Assembly: GCA_038529265.1 (NCBI GenBank)
Contig: JBCBDX010000002.1
Coordinates: forward strand, 124,001-188,000
From: JBCBDX01 sp038529265
GTDB taxonomy: Bacteria; Pseudomonadota; Alphaproteobacteria; Rhizobiales; Rhizobiaceae
Reading direction: 5' to 3'
DNA: 64,000 nt
Shown here: positions 56,016 to 64,000 of the stretch, in pieces
How the letters are laid out: every line of letters starts with the position of its first letter
Position numbering within the stretch: position 1 is the first letter of the stretch
The notes under the pieces: model-generated
The model's database searches: none
What the model was told of the DNA's origin: nothing
Seen by the model: only the letters and a program-made list of their open reading frames with translations
Made by a program: the position numbers and the translations under genes

Positions 56016-56330
56016 TTAGCCCTCTTCCTGCACTTCCTTGACAGCTTGAGCCATCAATTCATCCATGGTGCGGCGGATCTGGTGATCCGATTGCTCGACA
56101 CCCGCGGTGTCAAAATCAGCGCGCAGCTTGCGGAAAACGTCTTCGTCGCCGGCCTCTTCAAAGTCCGCCATAATGACTTCTTTGGCATAAGCCTCGACGT
56201 CGTCCTTCCCCAAAAGCGGTGCGGCCCACTGACCCAAAAGCTTATTGCGACGCGCTTCTGCCTTAAACTTCAATTCTGCGTCGTGCGCGAACTTGTTTTC
56301 AAATGCATCTTTGCGTTCATCCATGCTCAT
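56016..56330 (-). CDS. F1-ATPase inhibitor subunit zeta (DUF1476)
   Basis: In Alphaproteobacteria such as Paracoccus denitrificans the zeta subunit binds F1-ATPase and blocks ATP hydrolysis. The 104-residue product matches the family in length and in AFENKFAHDAELKFKAEARR and NKLLGQWAAPLLG. The inhibitory N-terminal segment is present. It is divergent from purC, a gene pair I recall from other Rhizobiales. The 230-base gap between them shows no structure I can name. Confidence 0.92.
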   Translation of the reverse strand: MSMDERKDAFENKFAHDAELKFKAEARRNKLLGQWAAPLLGKDDVEAYAKEVIMADFEEAGDEDVFRKLRADFDTAGVEQSDHQIRRTMDELMAQAVKEVQEEG

Positions 56331-56560
56331 CGCTAGCGGTCTCCTCGGAATGTTCAGCTTTGTAATGAAAGGTGGGCGTCGGCTGACGTTGGTTCAAGCA
56401 GTAGCCGAGCAAGTAAGGTAAGATCAACAATCAGTTTCATTGCGTTACAACGACTTTGGGCATATTTGCGGTGGAACGAACTGTTTGGCGCTTGTTTCAA
56501 CAGCCAAATCATCTAACCACCGGCTCATAGCGCTCCACCAAGCGCACAGAGGTTTATTCC

Positions 56561-57349
56561 ATGAAGCAACGCCGACGCGTTTATGAAGGCAAGGCCAAAA
56601 TCCTGTATGAAGGACCAGAGCCCGGAACCCTGATTCAGTTCTTTAAGGATGATGCGACGGCATTTAACGCCCAAAAACACGAAATCGTTGAGGGCAAAGG
56701 CGTGCTCAACAACCGCATCTCGGAGCACATTTTTACCGCTTTGAACCATATTGGTGTGCCTAACCACTTTATGCGCCGCCTCAACATGCGCGAACAGCTT
56801 ATCCGTGAAGTTGAGATCATCCCGGTAGAGGTCGTCGTCCGAAACATTGCTGCAGGTTCGTTGGCCAAACGCTTGGGCATTGAGGAAGGCACCGTACTGC
56901 CGCGTTCCATCATTGAGTTTTACTACAAGTCCGATGAACTCAATGACCCGATGGTTTCCGAAGAGCATGTCACTGCATTTGGATGGGCCAGCCCTCAGGA
57001 GATCGATGACATCATGGCTCTTGCCATTCGCGTCAATGATTTCATGTCCGGCATGTTCATGGGGATCGGCATTCAACTGGTTGACTTCAAGATCGAATGC
57101 GGCCGCCTTTTTGAAGGCGATACGATGCGTATTATCATCGCCGATGAGATTTCACCCGATTCCTGCCGCCTGTGGGACATGCGCACAAAAGACAAGCTCG
57201 ACAAAGACCGGTTTCGCCAGGAAATGGGCGGTCTCGTTGAGGCGTACACCGAGGTCGCGCGCCGTCTTGGTATTTTAAACGAAAATGAACCGCCGCGTGG
57301 CAAGGGCCCTATCCTGGTCGCCAACAATGACGCCGAAACGAAAGAATGA
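56561..57349 (+). CDS. purC: SAICAR synthase (phosphoribosylaminoimidazole-succinocarboxamide synthase)
   Basis: Couples aspartate to CAIR using ATP in purine synthesis. The 262-residue product starts MKQRRRVYEGKAKILYEGPE and has GKGVLNNRISEHIF, EVVVRNIAAGSLAKRLGIEEG (split), and the catalytic region IIADEISPDSCRLWD near residue 190. The next gene, purS, starts 9 bases later, so purC, purS and purQ form one operon. Confidence 0.96.
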   Translation: MKQRRRVYEGKAKILYEGPEPGTLIQFFKDDATAFNAQKHEIVEGKGVLNNRISEHIFTALNHIGVPNHFMRRLNMREQLIREVEIIPVEVVVRNIAAGSLAKRLGIEEGTVLPRSIIEFYYKSDELNDPMVSEEHVTAFGWASPQEIDDIMALAIRVNDFMSGMFMGIGIQLVDFKIECGRLFEGDTMRIIIADEISPDSCRLWDMRTKDKLDKDRFRQEMGGLVEAYTEVARRLGILNENEPPRGKGPILVANNDAETKE

Positions 57350-57358
57350 AACACGACC

Positions 57359-57604
57359 ATGCCGATCAAAGCTCGCATCACCGTCACATTGAAAAACGGC
57401 GTTCTCGACCCGCAAGGAAAAGCTATCGAAGGCGCACTCGGTGGTCTTGGCTTTCATGGCGTTGACGGGGTTAGGCAAGGCAAGGTTTTTGACGTTGAGT
57501 TAGCGCACGACGACAAGTCGCTGGCGTCCGAAGAGCTGAAAGCTATGTGTGAAAAGCTCCTCGCTAATACAGTGATTGAAGATTACGCGGTGGAGCTCGG
57601 CTAA
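57359..57604 (+). CDS. purS: Phosphoribosylformylglycinamidine synthase subunit PurS
   Basis: The small subunit that bridges PurQ and PurL in the three-part FGAM synthase. The 81-residue product has KARITVTLKNGVLDPQGKAI and GLGFHGVDGVRQGKVF, both conserved in PurS. It follows purC by 9 bases and precedes purQ by 3. Confidence 0.95.
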   Translation: MPIKARITVTLKNGVLDPQGKAIEGALGGLGFHGVDGVRQGKVFDVELAHDDKSLASEELKAMCEKLLANTVIEDYAVELG

Positions 57605-57607
57605 GGA

Positions 57608-58276
57608 ATGAAAACCGCTGTTCTTCTCCTGCCAGGCCTGAACCGTGACCGCGACATGATTGCGGCCCTGACCAAGATTTCAGGTCAGGAACCAGTTACC
57701 GTCTGGCAAACGGAAGATGATATTCCCGACGTCGATCTCATCGTTATTCCGGGCGGATTTTCTTACGGTGACTATCTACGCTGTGGTGCCATCGCTGCAC
57801 GCATGCCGTCTCTGGAAGCAGTCAAGCGCAAGGCCGAAGCTGGCGTGCCGGTCATCGGCGTTTGCAATGGTTTTCAGATTTTGCTCGAGGCAGGTCTGTT
57901 GCCGGGCGCTCTAATGCGCAACGCTTCGCTTAATTTTGTCTGTAAGAGCGTACAACTGGAAGTGACCAACGCCAGCACGCGATTCACATCAGGCTATTCC
58001 AATGGCCAGATTATCAACTGCCCAGTCGCGCACCACGACGGCAACTATTTCGCCGATGCTGACACGCTTGCAGAGCTTGAAAACGAAAACCGTGTCATTT
58101 TCCGCTATGCCAATGGCACAAACCCCAACGGCTCTATCAATGACATTGCCGGGATTACCAACGCCAAAAGCAATGTTCTCGGCATGATGCCTCACCCGGA
58201 AAATCTGATCGAAGCCGCCCATGGCGGCACGGACGGCCGCGCGATATTCGAAAGCGCATTGGAATTGGTCAGCTAA
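57608..58276 (+). CDS. purQ: Phosphoribosylformylglycinamidine synthase subunit PurQ (glutaminase)
   Basis: Supplies ammonia from glutamine to PurL. The 222-residue class I amidotransferase has the catalytic Cys86 in PVIGVCNGFQIL and the His-x-Glu pair in MMPHPENLIE. FSYGDYLRCGAIA is typical of PurQ. It ends the purC-purS-purQ run. The partner purL lies 960 bases downstream, beyond two unrelated genes. Confidence 0.96.
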   Translation: MKTAVLLLPGLNRDRDMIAALTKISGQEPVTVWQTEDDIPDVDLIVIPGGFSYGDYLRCGAIAARMPSLEAVKRKAEAGVPVIGVCNGFQILLEAGLLPGALMRNASLNFVCKSVQLEVTNASTRFTSGYSNGQIINCPVAHHDGNYFADADTLAELENENRVIFRYANGTNPNGSINDIAGITNAKSNVLGMMPHPENLIEAAHGGTDGRAIFESALELVS

Positions 58277-58282
58277 GTAGGC

Positions 58283-58603
58283 TCACTTTTGCGCTGTGAT
58301 CAACTCGCCCGGCGTAGTGCGTGACACGGTGATTTGCCGCGCAACGCTATTGCATAAGAAAACCAGATTGGCTTCAGCTGATATGAGCTTTATTTTGTAA
58401 TGCGCGCCAGTGTCCGTCATCAACGCAACACGGCTTCGGTCAGCCCCCAAACTGTCCAGCATGTTTTCAATAACACCAGGACAGGCGTGAAACTCCATGT
58501 CCGTGCGCATCAATATTTCCTCACCAGCAAATGCTGAGGTGGATGATGAGATAAAAAAAGCCGCACAGGCAAAAGCCGTGCGGCGCAAAAGTTTTCCCGA
58601 CAA
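58283..58603 (-). CDS. Small exported protein of unknown function inside the pur cluster
   Basis: A 106-residue product from a TTG start, with AGGAG 9 bases upstream, giving a signal peptide with basic n-region (SGKLLRRTAFACAAFF) ending near SAFA. A longer ATG start would put 18 extra residues before this signal. The mature part starts GEEILMRTDMEFHACPGVIE and has two cysteines. The family is not recognised. It lies on the opposite strand, 6 bases from the purQ stop. Confidence 0.6.
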   Translation of the reverse strand: MSGKLLRRTAFACAAFFISSSTSAFAGEEILMRTDMEFHACPGVIENMLDSLGADRSRVALMTDTGAHYKIKLISAEANLVFLCNSVARQITVSRTTPGELITAQK

Positions 58604-58691
58604 AATTTGGTTCTCCTGATCGTCATGAACCCTCAAATCATGATAATCCGGTAACAATCCCCGATCGACCGCTTCCAGATTGGATTAGCCT

Positions 58692-59138
58692 ATGCGCAAC
58701 AGTAAGATTCGCAATTCCGGTTTAAGGGCAAACCGGCCATCGATTTTATCCAGTGCTTTAGTCGCGCTCCTTGTATCCGCCTGTGCCGGGCAATGGGAAC
58801 CGCCCGGTGGACCGCTCTCAGCCGAGGTGCAGGGCAAGTCTGCAATCAGGGCCCTTCAGCGTGTTAACGAACGGGCTTACGCGTGCTGGATTCGTTCAGG
58901 AGACAAAGACTTTGCCGCCTATGCTCTCGTGCCAGAACTTGATTCACGCGCCAATGATCCGCGCATACTCATCGTCGAAAAAGGCGAAGCACGCGGCCTT
59001 CCAGTTCTGGTGATCAGCGCATCTGGCGCGGAACCTGTCCGCATAACAACCTTTGGATCATTGACCGATAAAGCCGTTTCGACGCGAATCAATGCCGATG
59101 TTCTTGCTTGGAGCGCTGGTAGAACCAGTTGCTCGTGA
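58692..59138 (+). CDS. Putative lipoprotein of unknown function
   Basis: A 148-residue product. A basic start (MRNSKIRNSGLRANRPS) and hydrophobic stretch lead to the lipobox VSAC near residue 31. The mature part has ERAYACWIRSGDKDFAAYAL and a terminal Cys. The family is not recognised. It lies between purQ and purL and is divergent from the preceding gene, with only 88 bases between start codons. Confidence 0.65.
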   Translation: MRNSKIRNSGLRANRPSILSSALVALLVSACAGQWEPPGGPLSAEVQGKSAIRALQRVNERAYACWIRSGDKDFAAYALVPELDSRANDPRILIVEKGEARGLPVLVISASGAEPVRITTFGSLTDKAVSTRINADVLAWSAGRTSCS

Positions 59139-59237
59139 GGAATTGAGTCTTTTCATTGTGCACCAACGTCGTTGCTCATTGGAGATCGCCGCAGACCTTG
59201 TTTAAAAGGCAGGCAACAAAACCTGCCACGGATCGCC

Positions 59238-61478
59238 ATGACCATCCCAAACGATATTCAAATAACGCCTGAGCTTATAGAAGCTCACGGTCTCAAACCT
59301 GATGAGTATGACCGTATCCTGAAACTGATTGGACGCGAGCCGAGCTTCACGGAACTCGGCATATTCTCCGCAATGTGGAATGAGCATTGTTCGTACAAGT
59401 CATCGAAAAAATGGCTGCGGACGCTGCCGACAGAAGGCCCGCAGGTGATCCATGGGCCCGGTGAGAATGCCGGTGTCGTCGACATCGGCGATGGCCAATG
59501 CGTGATATTCAAGATGGAGAGCCATAACCACCCCTCCTACATTGAGCCCTATCAGGGAGCGGCAACGGGTGTAGGCGGCATCTTACGCGACGTGTTCACC
59601 ATGGGCGCGCGACCAGTCGCGGCGATGAATGCATTGCGGTTTGGCGAACCAGACCATCCCAAAACACGGCACCTTGTTTCCGGCGTAGTCTCCGGCGTTG
59701 GCGGTTACGGCAATGCATTTGGCGTACCGACGGTCGGCGGCGAAGTAGAGTTTGATGCTCGCTATAATGGCAACTGCCTGGTCAATGCTTTTGCGGCTGG
59801 CATCGCCGATACCGACAAAATCTTCCTTTCCGAAGCCAAAGGCGTTGGCCTGCCGATTGTGTATTTGGGCGCGAAAACCGGCCGCGATGGCGTCGGTGGT
59901 GCAACGATGGCATCGGCCGAGTTCGATGAAACCATCGAGGAAAAACGTCCGACGGTACAAGTGGGCGATCCATTTACGGAAAAATGTCTGCTCGAAGCTT
60001 GTTTGGAACTCATGAAGACCGGTGCAGTGATCGCCATTCAGGACATGGGGGCTGCTGGCCTTACCTGTTCAGCGGTGGAGATGGGCGCAAAAGGGGATCT
60101 GGGCGTCGAACTTTGGCTTGATAAGGTGCCCGTACGCGAAGAGAACATGAGCGCCTATGAGATGATGCTATCAGAGAGCCAAGAGCGCATGCTTATGGTG
60201 CTCGACCCGGAAAAGGAAAGCGAAGCCGAAGCGATCTTTGTCAAATGGGGTCTCGATTTCGCTATCGTCGGCAAGACGACCGATGATCTCTGCTTCCGAA
60301 TTATCCATCAAGGCGAAGAAGTCGCCAACCTCCCGATCAAGGATTTGGGCGACGAAGCGCCAGAATATGACCGCCCTTGGATAGAACCCGGACTTTGGCA
60401 GGAGATCGACGTCAATGAGTTCGCCGAACCGGACGACTATGGCGAAGCGATACTTGCCCTACTCGGATCAGCCAATTTGTCGTCGCGCCGTTGGGTTTGG
60501 GAGCAGTATGACACCCTCATTCAGAGCAATTCTTTGCAGCTTCCCGGTGGTGATGCGGGCGTGATCCGAGTTGATGGTCATGAAACCAAGGCACTCGCCT
60601 TTTCGTCAGATGTCACGCCGCGCTATGTGGAATCAGATGCTTTTGAGGGCGGCAAGCAGGCCGTAGCGGAGTGTTGGCGCAACATCACAGCGACGGGCGC
60701 CCTGCCCTTGGCTGCCACTGACAATTTGAACTTCGGCAATCCGGAGCGCCCTGAAATCATGGGCCAATTCGTTAAAGCCATCGAAGGCATCGGTGAGGCA
60801 TGCCAATATCTGGATTTCCCCATCGTTTCCGGCAATGTCTCTCTTTACAACGAAACGCATGGTGAAGCGATTTTGCCAACACCAACGATTGCAGGCGTTG
60901 GCCTTTTGAACGACTGGAACCAGATGGCGCGCGTCGGAACAATGCAGGAAGGTGACGCGGTTTTCCTGCTGGGTGGTGCGGGCTCTCATTTGGGACAATC
61001 GATTTTCAACCAGATTATCAACGAGCGCACCGATGGCCCGCCGCCGCCGGTCGATCTTTACGGCGAGCGCCGCAATGGCGATTTCGTTCGTTCCGCCATT
61101 CAGAATGGGCAAGTGACCGCTTGCCATGATTTATCAGATGGAGGCCTGGCTATCGCGTTGGCCGAGATGTGTATTGCCGCTAATGTGGGTATGAAGATCG
61201 ACATCGACGCCCAGAACGGGCCATCGCATGTCCAGCTCTTCGGAGAAGATCAGGCACGTTATGTGGTAACCGTGCCCGCCGACATGGCGCGTTTCTTTGC
61301 AACCACGGCAGAAGGCGCTGGCGTACCCTTCCTGCAGATCGGCACGGTTGACGGCTCGTCGCTTGCATTGACGGGCGCGGTCGAGGCCACCATATCGGTT
61401 GAAGATATGCACGAGGCTTCCGAATCATGGTTTCCTGCCTACATGTCATCGCAACCGCTGGCCGAAGCCGCCGAATAG
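59238..61478 (+). CDS. purL: Phosphoribosylformylglycinamidine synthase subunit PurL
   Basis: The ATP-dependent synthetase part of FGAM synthase. The 746-residue product is the small PurL form that needs separate PurS and PurQ, both encoded upstream. It has FTELGIFSAMWNEHCSYKSS, MESHNHPSYIEPYQGAATGVGG (split), TMGARPVAAMNALRFG, and LPLAATDNLNFGNPE in the second half. I start at MTIPNDIQITPELI; an upstream in-frame start would add 22 residues unlike the family. Confidence 0.96.
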   Translation: MTIPNDIQITPELIEAHGLKPDEYDRILKLIGREPSFTELGIFSAMWNEHCSYKSSKKWLRTLPTEGPQVIHGPGENAGVVDIGDGQCVIFKMESHNHPSYIEPYQGAATGVGGILRDVFTMGARPVAAMNALRFGEPDHPKTRHLVSGVVSGVGGYGNAFGVPTVGGEVEFDARYNGNCLVNAFAAGIADTDKIFLSEAKGVGLPIVYLGAKTGRDGVGGATMASAEFDETIEEKRPTVQVGDPFTEKCLLEACLELMKTGAVIAIQDMGAAGLTCSAVEMGAKGDLGVELWLDKVPVREENMSAYEMMLSESQERMLMVLDPEKESEAEAIFVKWGLDFAIVGKTTDDLCFRIIHQGEEVANLPIKDLGDEAPEYDRPWIEPGLWQEIDVNEFAEPDDYGEAILALLGSANLSSRRWVWEQYDTLIQSNSLQLPGGDAGVIRVDGHETKALAFSSDVTPRYVESDAFEGGKQAVAECWRNITATGALPLAATDNLNFGNPERPEIMGQFVKAIEGIGEACQYLDFPIVSGNVSLYNETHGEAILPTPTIAGVGLLNDWNQMARVGTMQEGDAVFLLGGAGSHLGQSIFNQIINERTDGPPPPVDLYGERRNGDFVRSAIQNGQVTACHDLSDGGLAIALAEMCIAANVGMKIDIDAQNGPSHVQLFGEDQARYVVTVPADMARFFATTAEGAGVPFLQIGTVDGSSLALTGAVEATISVEDMHEASESWFPAYMSSQPLAEAAE

Positions 61479-61490
61479 GAGCGCACTAAA

Positions 61491-61724
61491 ATGCCCATGA
61501 ATGCTGCTGACATCGAGAAGATGATCAAGGATGCGCTACCTGATGCGCAGGTCACAATCCGTGATCTGGCCGGCGACGGCGACCATTATGCAGCTGAGGT
61601 CGTTTCAGAGGCATTCAAAGGAAAAACCCGTGTGCAGCAACACCAGATGGTCTATGAGGCACTTCAAGGAAACATGGGCGGTGTGCTCCACGCCCTTGCC
61701 TTGCAGACCAGCGCACCGGAATAG
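61491..61724 (+). CDS. bolA: BolA-family protein
   Basis: BolA proteins bind [2Fe-2S] clusters together with monothiol glutaredoxins and take part in iron regulation or cluster delivery. The 77-residue product has the class II KH-like fold with AADIEKMIKDALPDAQVTI, DGDHYAAEVVSEAFKGKTRV and the conserved His in QQHQMVYEAL. AGGAG lies 9 bases upstream. It starts 12 bases after purL and precedes its likely partner grxD. Confidence 0.93.
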   Translation: MPMNAADIEKMIKDALPDAQVTIRDLAGDGDHYAAEVVSEAFKGKTRVQQHQMVYEALQGNMGGVLHALALQTSAPE

Positions 61725-61827
61725 GCCAACGCTGCATGTCTATGGACTTGCACCGGGTTAAAACCTTATATCATCGAATATCCAAAACCACCGGGCCTTG
61801 AACCCGGCAGCGAACAGGAAAGCTGAC

Positions 61828-62160
61828 ATGAGCGCGCAAGCATTCATCGAAAATGAAGTGAAATCCAACGATGTTGTCCTCTTCATGAAGGGCGACCCGC
61901 AGTTCCCGCAATGCGGTTTCTCGGGCCAAGTTGTTCAAATTCTCGATTATCTGGGCATCACCTACAAAGGCATCAACGTTCTGACCGATGACGATTTGCG
62001 CCAAGGCATCAAAGATTACGCCAACTGGCCTACGATCCCGCAGCTATATGTGAAAGGCGAGTTCGTCGGTGGATGCGACATCATTCGTGAGATGTTTCAA
62101 GCTGGTGAATTGCAAGACCATTTTTCTTCCAATGGCATTAGCGTGAAGCAAACCAGCTAA
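61828..62160 (+). CDS. grxD: Monothiol glutaredoxin (Grx4/GrxD type)
   Basis: A CGFS glutaredoxin that carries [2Fe-2S] clusters with glutathione. The 110-residue product has the active site PQCGFSGQ with Cys29, the glutathione-binding WPTIPQLYV and GGCDI. AGGAAAG lies before the ATG; a TTG 10 codons upstream is unlikely. It is next to bolA, matching the known BolA-Grx4 complex. Confidence 0.95.
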   Translation: MSAQAFIENEVKSNDVVLFMKGDPQFPQCGFSGQVVQILDYLGITYKGINVLTDDDLRQGIKDYANWPTIPQLYVKGEFVGGCDIIREMFQAGELQDHFSSNGISVKQTS

Positions 62161-62164
62161 CGCC

Positions 62165-63244
62165 TTGGTTGCACTCAAACAGCTGCCTGATCCTATTGCG
62201 GAAGCGTTTGCCAATCAGGCAACTGCTTGTGAATCACTAGGCTCTCCATTTACCGCCACTATATGTCGCTTAGCGGCGCAACATGGTTTGCCAGTGGGCA
62301 AAACTCAGTCGCGTGTTGCATCATGGACAGGTGACCCGCACGGGACCGGCACAGCGGTCGCATTGCGACTGACAGGTGCTTTGCACAATATCGTACTCAA
62401 AGGCGCGGATGATGAGCTTGCTGAGGCATACCCGCCCAAGGATTGGACTGAAGCCACACTGAATGCTGCAGTTTTCAGCGCCTTCGAGCGCCATGATAAG
62501 ACGATCTGTGCGTTTCTCGAAAGCCCGCCCCAGACCAATGAGACGGGTCGGTCCGCCGCTTTGCTTCCAGCCTTCTTGCAACTGGCAAATCGCCATGACA
62601 TGCCGATGGAACTGTTGGAGTTGGGTGCCAGCGCTGGCTTGAATCAGAACCTCGCACTTTTTCATTATAACTATGGCGATTGGTCGTGGGGCAATCCAAC
62701 TTCACCGCTTCAATTGGCATGCCAATGGCGCGGCAGGCCTTTCCAATACAGCGATCAACAGCTTCATATTGTTTCTCGCTCGGGATGTGACATTTCACCA
62801 GTTGCCATCTCAACCGAAGAAGACCGCATTCACCTGACATCCTATGTCTGGCCCGACCAACCCAAACGCCTGCAGCGAATGAAAGCGGCACTGTGTCTTG
62901 CGCAGTCCAACCCACCAACAGTTGATAAATCGAGCGCAGCGGACTGGCTTGAGCACAAACTGCAAATGTCGCATGCCACGGGATTGTGGCGCGTCATCTT
63001 CCACACCATCATGTGGCAATATATGCCAGCAAAAGAGCAGCAGCGTGCACGCGCGCTTATTGAGGAAGCAGGCAAGCGTGCCACCAGGCAATCGCCGCTC
63101 GGTTGGGTACGGCTTGAAGCTGACGGCGAAAAAGGAAGCGCCGGGCTATATGTAACCGTATGGAATGGCAGCGATGATGATGGGCGGGACCGCCTACTCG
63201 GTCGTGGCGACTTTCACGGCCGCTGGATTGAATGGTTTGCCTAG
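62165..63244 (+). CDS. DUF2332 family protein
   Basis: A 359-residue protein from a TTG start placed 4 bases after grxD. It has the DUF2332 features: AFANQATACESLGSPFTATI, HNIVLKGADDELAEAYPP-like segments, the LLELGASAGLNQNLALFHYN motif near residue 155 and the VFHTIMWQYMP-type stretch. The GASAGLN motif resembles the SAM-binding loop of methyltransferases, but no activity is established. The terminal 4 bases overlap the convergent VOC gene. Confidence 0.82.
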   Translation: MVALKQLPDPIAEAFANQATACESLGSPFTATICRLAAQHGLPVGKTQSRVASWTGDPHGTGTAVALRLTGALHNIVLKGADDELAEAYPPKDWTEATLNAAVFSAFERHDKTICAFLESPPQTNETGRSAALLPAFLQLANRHDMPMELLELGASAGLNQNLALFHYNYGDWSWGNPTSPLQLACQWRGRPFQYSDQQLHIVSRSGCDISPVAISTEEDRIHLTSYVWPDQPKRLQRMKAALCLAQSNPPTVDKSSAADWLEHKLQMSHATGLWRVIFHTIMWQYMPAKEQQRARALIEEAGKRATRQSPLGWVRLEADGEKGSAGLYVTVWNGSDDDGRDRLLGRGDFHGRWIEWFA

Positions 63245-63858
63245 AATGGTAAATCCAGCACTGCGTGCCTTTGTTGCCCTGCCAACTTAAGTGTCATTGA
63301 CGGTAGACCCTTCTCAACTTTGAAAACCGGTTCCATCTTTATGCTCAGTGGATTCATGATATGCGTGTCGGAGCACTGCAGTCTGGTGATTTCCAAACGC
63401 TCAAAGCCAGCCTCTTTCTGCATGCCACCATGACGTTCCGGCGGCATCTCACTTGGCGGTTTTGACCCAGGAAAACTGAACAATAGAGGCAAGTCAGCAT
63501 CATCACTTGCAACCGCCATCGGAATAGAAACACCTTCCGGCAAATAAGGCGGTTTGAAATCCCACACCGGAACGTTGGCGTCACCACGCCACGCGATGCC
63601 GAACGGATTGGCATTGCCCAAAGCGCGGTCAGCCAGCTTGGTTCGCTCAATGGCAGGTGACCGCGCTTCGGCCTCATCTTCTAGCCAGAGTATTTCGAGA
63701 AACGCATTTTCAAAGCAGTAGCAGATGTTTGATGTGCCCTGTCCCCGATGTTGTCGACGATAACTTTCTTTGAGTCCAAGCGCTGATAACTTGGCTACGA
63801 CGCGAGCAACCTCGTCTTTCGGTACCATCCAGAAAATATGATCCAATTCAATGGACAT
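63241..63858 (-). CDS. VOC-superfamily protein (Glyoxalase_3-like)
   Basis: A 205-residue protein with a VOC-like first unit: IELDHIFWMVPKDEVARVVA, then QGTSNICYCFENAFLEILWL, where the Glu is a candidate metal ligand. The C-terminal half is less regular. Substrate is unknown. It is transcribed alone between DUF2332 and ytoQ and is divergent from ytoQ with 48 bases between starts. Confidence 0.8.
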   Translation of the reverse strand: MSIELDHIFWMVPKDEVARVVAKLSALGLKESYRRQHRGQGTSNICYCFENAFLEILWLEDEAEARSPAIERTKLADRALGNANPFGIAWRGDANVPVWDFKPPYLPEGVSIPMAVASDDADLPLLFSFPGSKPPSEMPPERHGGMQKEAGFERLEITRLQCSDTHIMNPLSIKMEPVFKVEKGLPSMTLKLAGQQRHAVLDLPF

Positions 63859-63906
63859 GCGCAGTTCGCTTCACATATGAGATCGCTCTATCAAGGAGAT
63901 AAGTCG

Positions 63907-64000
63907 ATGCAATGGAACGTCTATCTTTCAGGCGAAATTCACACCGATTGGCGAAAGCAAGTTGAGAACGGCGCAAGCAAGGCCGAGCTTCCTGTGACAT
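63907..64000 (+). CDS. ytoQ: YtoQ family protein (partial, runs off window)
   Basis: Only 31 codons are present: MQWNVYLSGEIHTDWRKQVE and the next residues. The YLSGEIHTDWR segment is the YtoQ family signature; the fold is thought to be nucleoside-deoxyribosyltransferase-like and function is not established. AAGGAG lies 9 bases before the ATG. Confidence 0.85.
   Translation, partial: MQWNVYLSGEIHTDWRKQVENGASKAELPVT

Noticed and set aside
56331..56560. Purine riboswitch upstream of purC
   Set aside because: No three-way junction with the conserved loop bases was recognisable in the 230-base gap.

Overview
The window is a stretch of an alphaproteobacterial chromosome, most likely from the Hyphomicrobiales (Rhizobiales). 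The evidence is the protein sequences (EF-Tu, RpoB, L7/L12, a DUF1476 F1-ATPase zeta inhibitor beside purC, an NDUFS4-type complex I accessory subunit, a tandem cold-shock-domain protein paired with a DUF192 lipoprotein) and the tRNA-Tyr/tRNA-Gly/tuf and tRNA-Trp/secE/nusG gene orders. I do not name a genus. No insertion sequence, CRISPR array or integrase was seen.

Positions 1-24000 hold the core translation and transcription block, nearly all on the minus strand. Read in its own direction it runs tRNA-Tyr, tRNA-Gly, tuf (copy 2), two VOC-fold genes, tRNA-Trp, secE, nusG, rplK, rplA, rplJ, rplL, rpoB, rpoC. Two plus-strand genes follow (a PIG-V-like mannosyltransferase and an acidic unknown). 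Then come rpsL, rpsG, fusA, tuf (copy 1), rpsJ, rplC, rplD, rplW and the start of rplB. The two tuf genes look identical over 1177 bp, but the identity stops exactly at the gene edges and the stop codons differ (TGA and TAG).

Positions 24000-27000 carry rlmB, an OmpA-type lipoprotein, a small membrane protein and gloB. Positions 27000-35000 are the accessory region. A minus-strand operon encodes a fatty acyl-AMP ligase, an unusual short cytochrome P450, a stand-alone acyl carrier protein and a NodU/TobZ-type carbamoyltransferase. It faces a gene for a thioesterase-like hydrolase with a cysteine in the nucleophile position. I read this as a compact, probably undescribed pathway in which an acyl chain is activated, loaded on the ACP, possibly oxidised, carbamoylated and released. 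Just upstream are three tandem exported proteins with phage-tail-collar (microcystin-dependent-protein-like) domains.

Positions 35000-45600 hold tRNA-Arg, a complex I accessory subunit, a complete Liv-type ABC importer, tRNA-Pro, a DUF192/cold-shock pair, gloA, an M15-type lipoprotein, tRNA-Glu and an exported hydrolase. Positions 45800-48150 are a tight five-gene operon of small exported proteins. Three are paralogues sharing a C-terminal strand motif and one resembles the first domain of a pilus chaperone, but no usher is present. I consider it a candidate uncharacterised surface or secretion system.

Positions 48150-64000 return to housekeeping: a DUF2256 mini-protein, an orphan substrate-binding protein, a P1-family peptidase, rpe, purB, an HpaI-type aldolase, the zeta inhibitor, purC-purS-purQ, purL (separated from purQ by two small exported proteins), bolA, grxD, a DUF2332 protein, a VOC protein and the start of ytoQ. 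Start codons were adjusted where a Shine-Dalgarno sequence, signal peptide or family length argued against the longest frame; such cases are stated in the entries.
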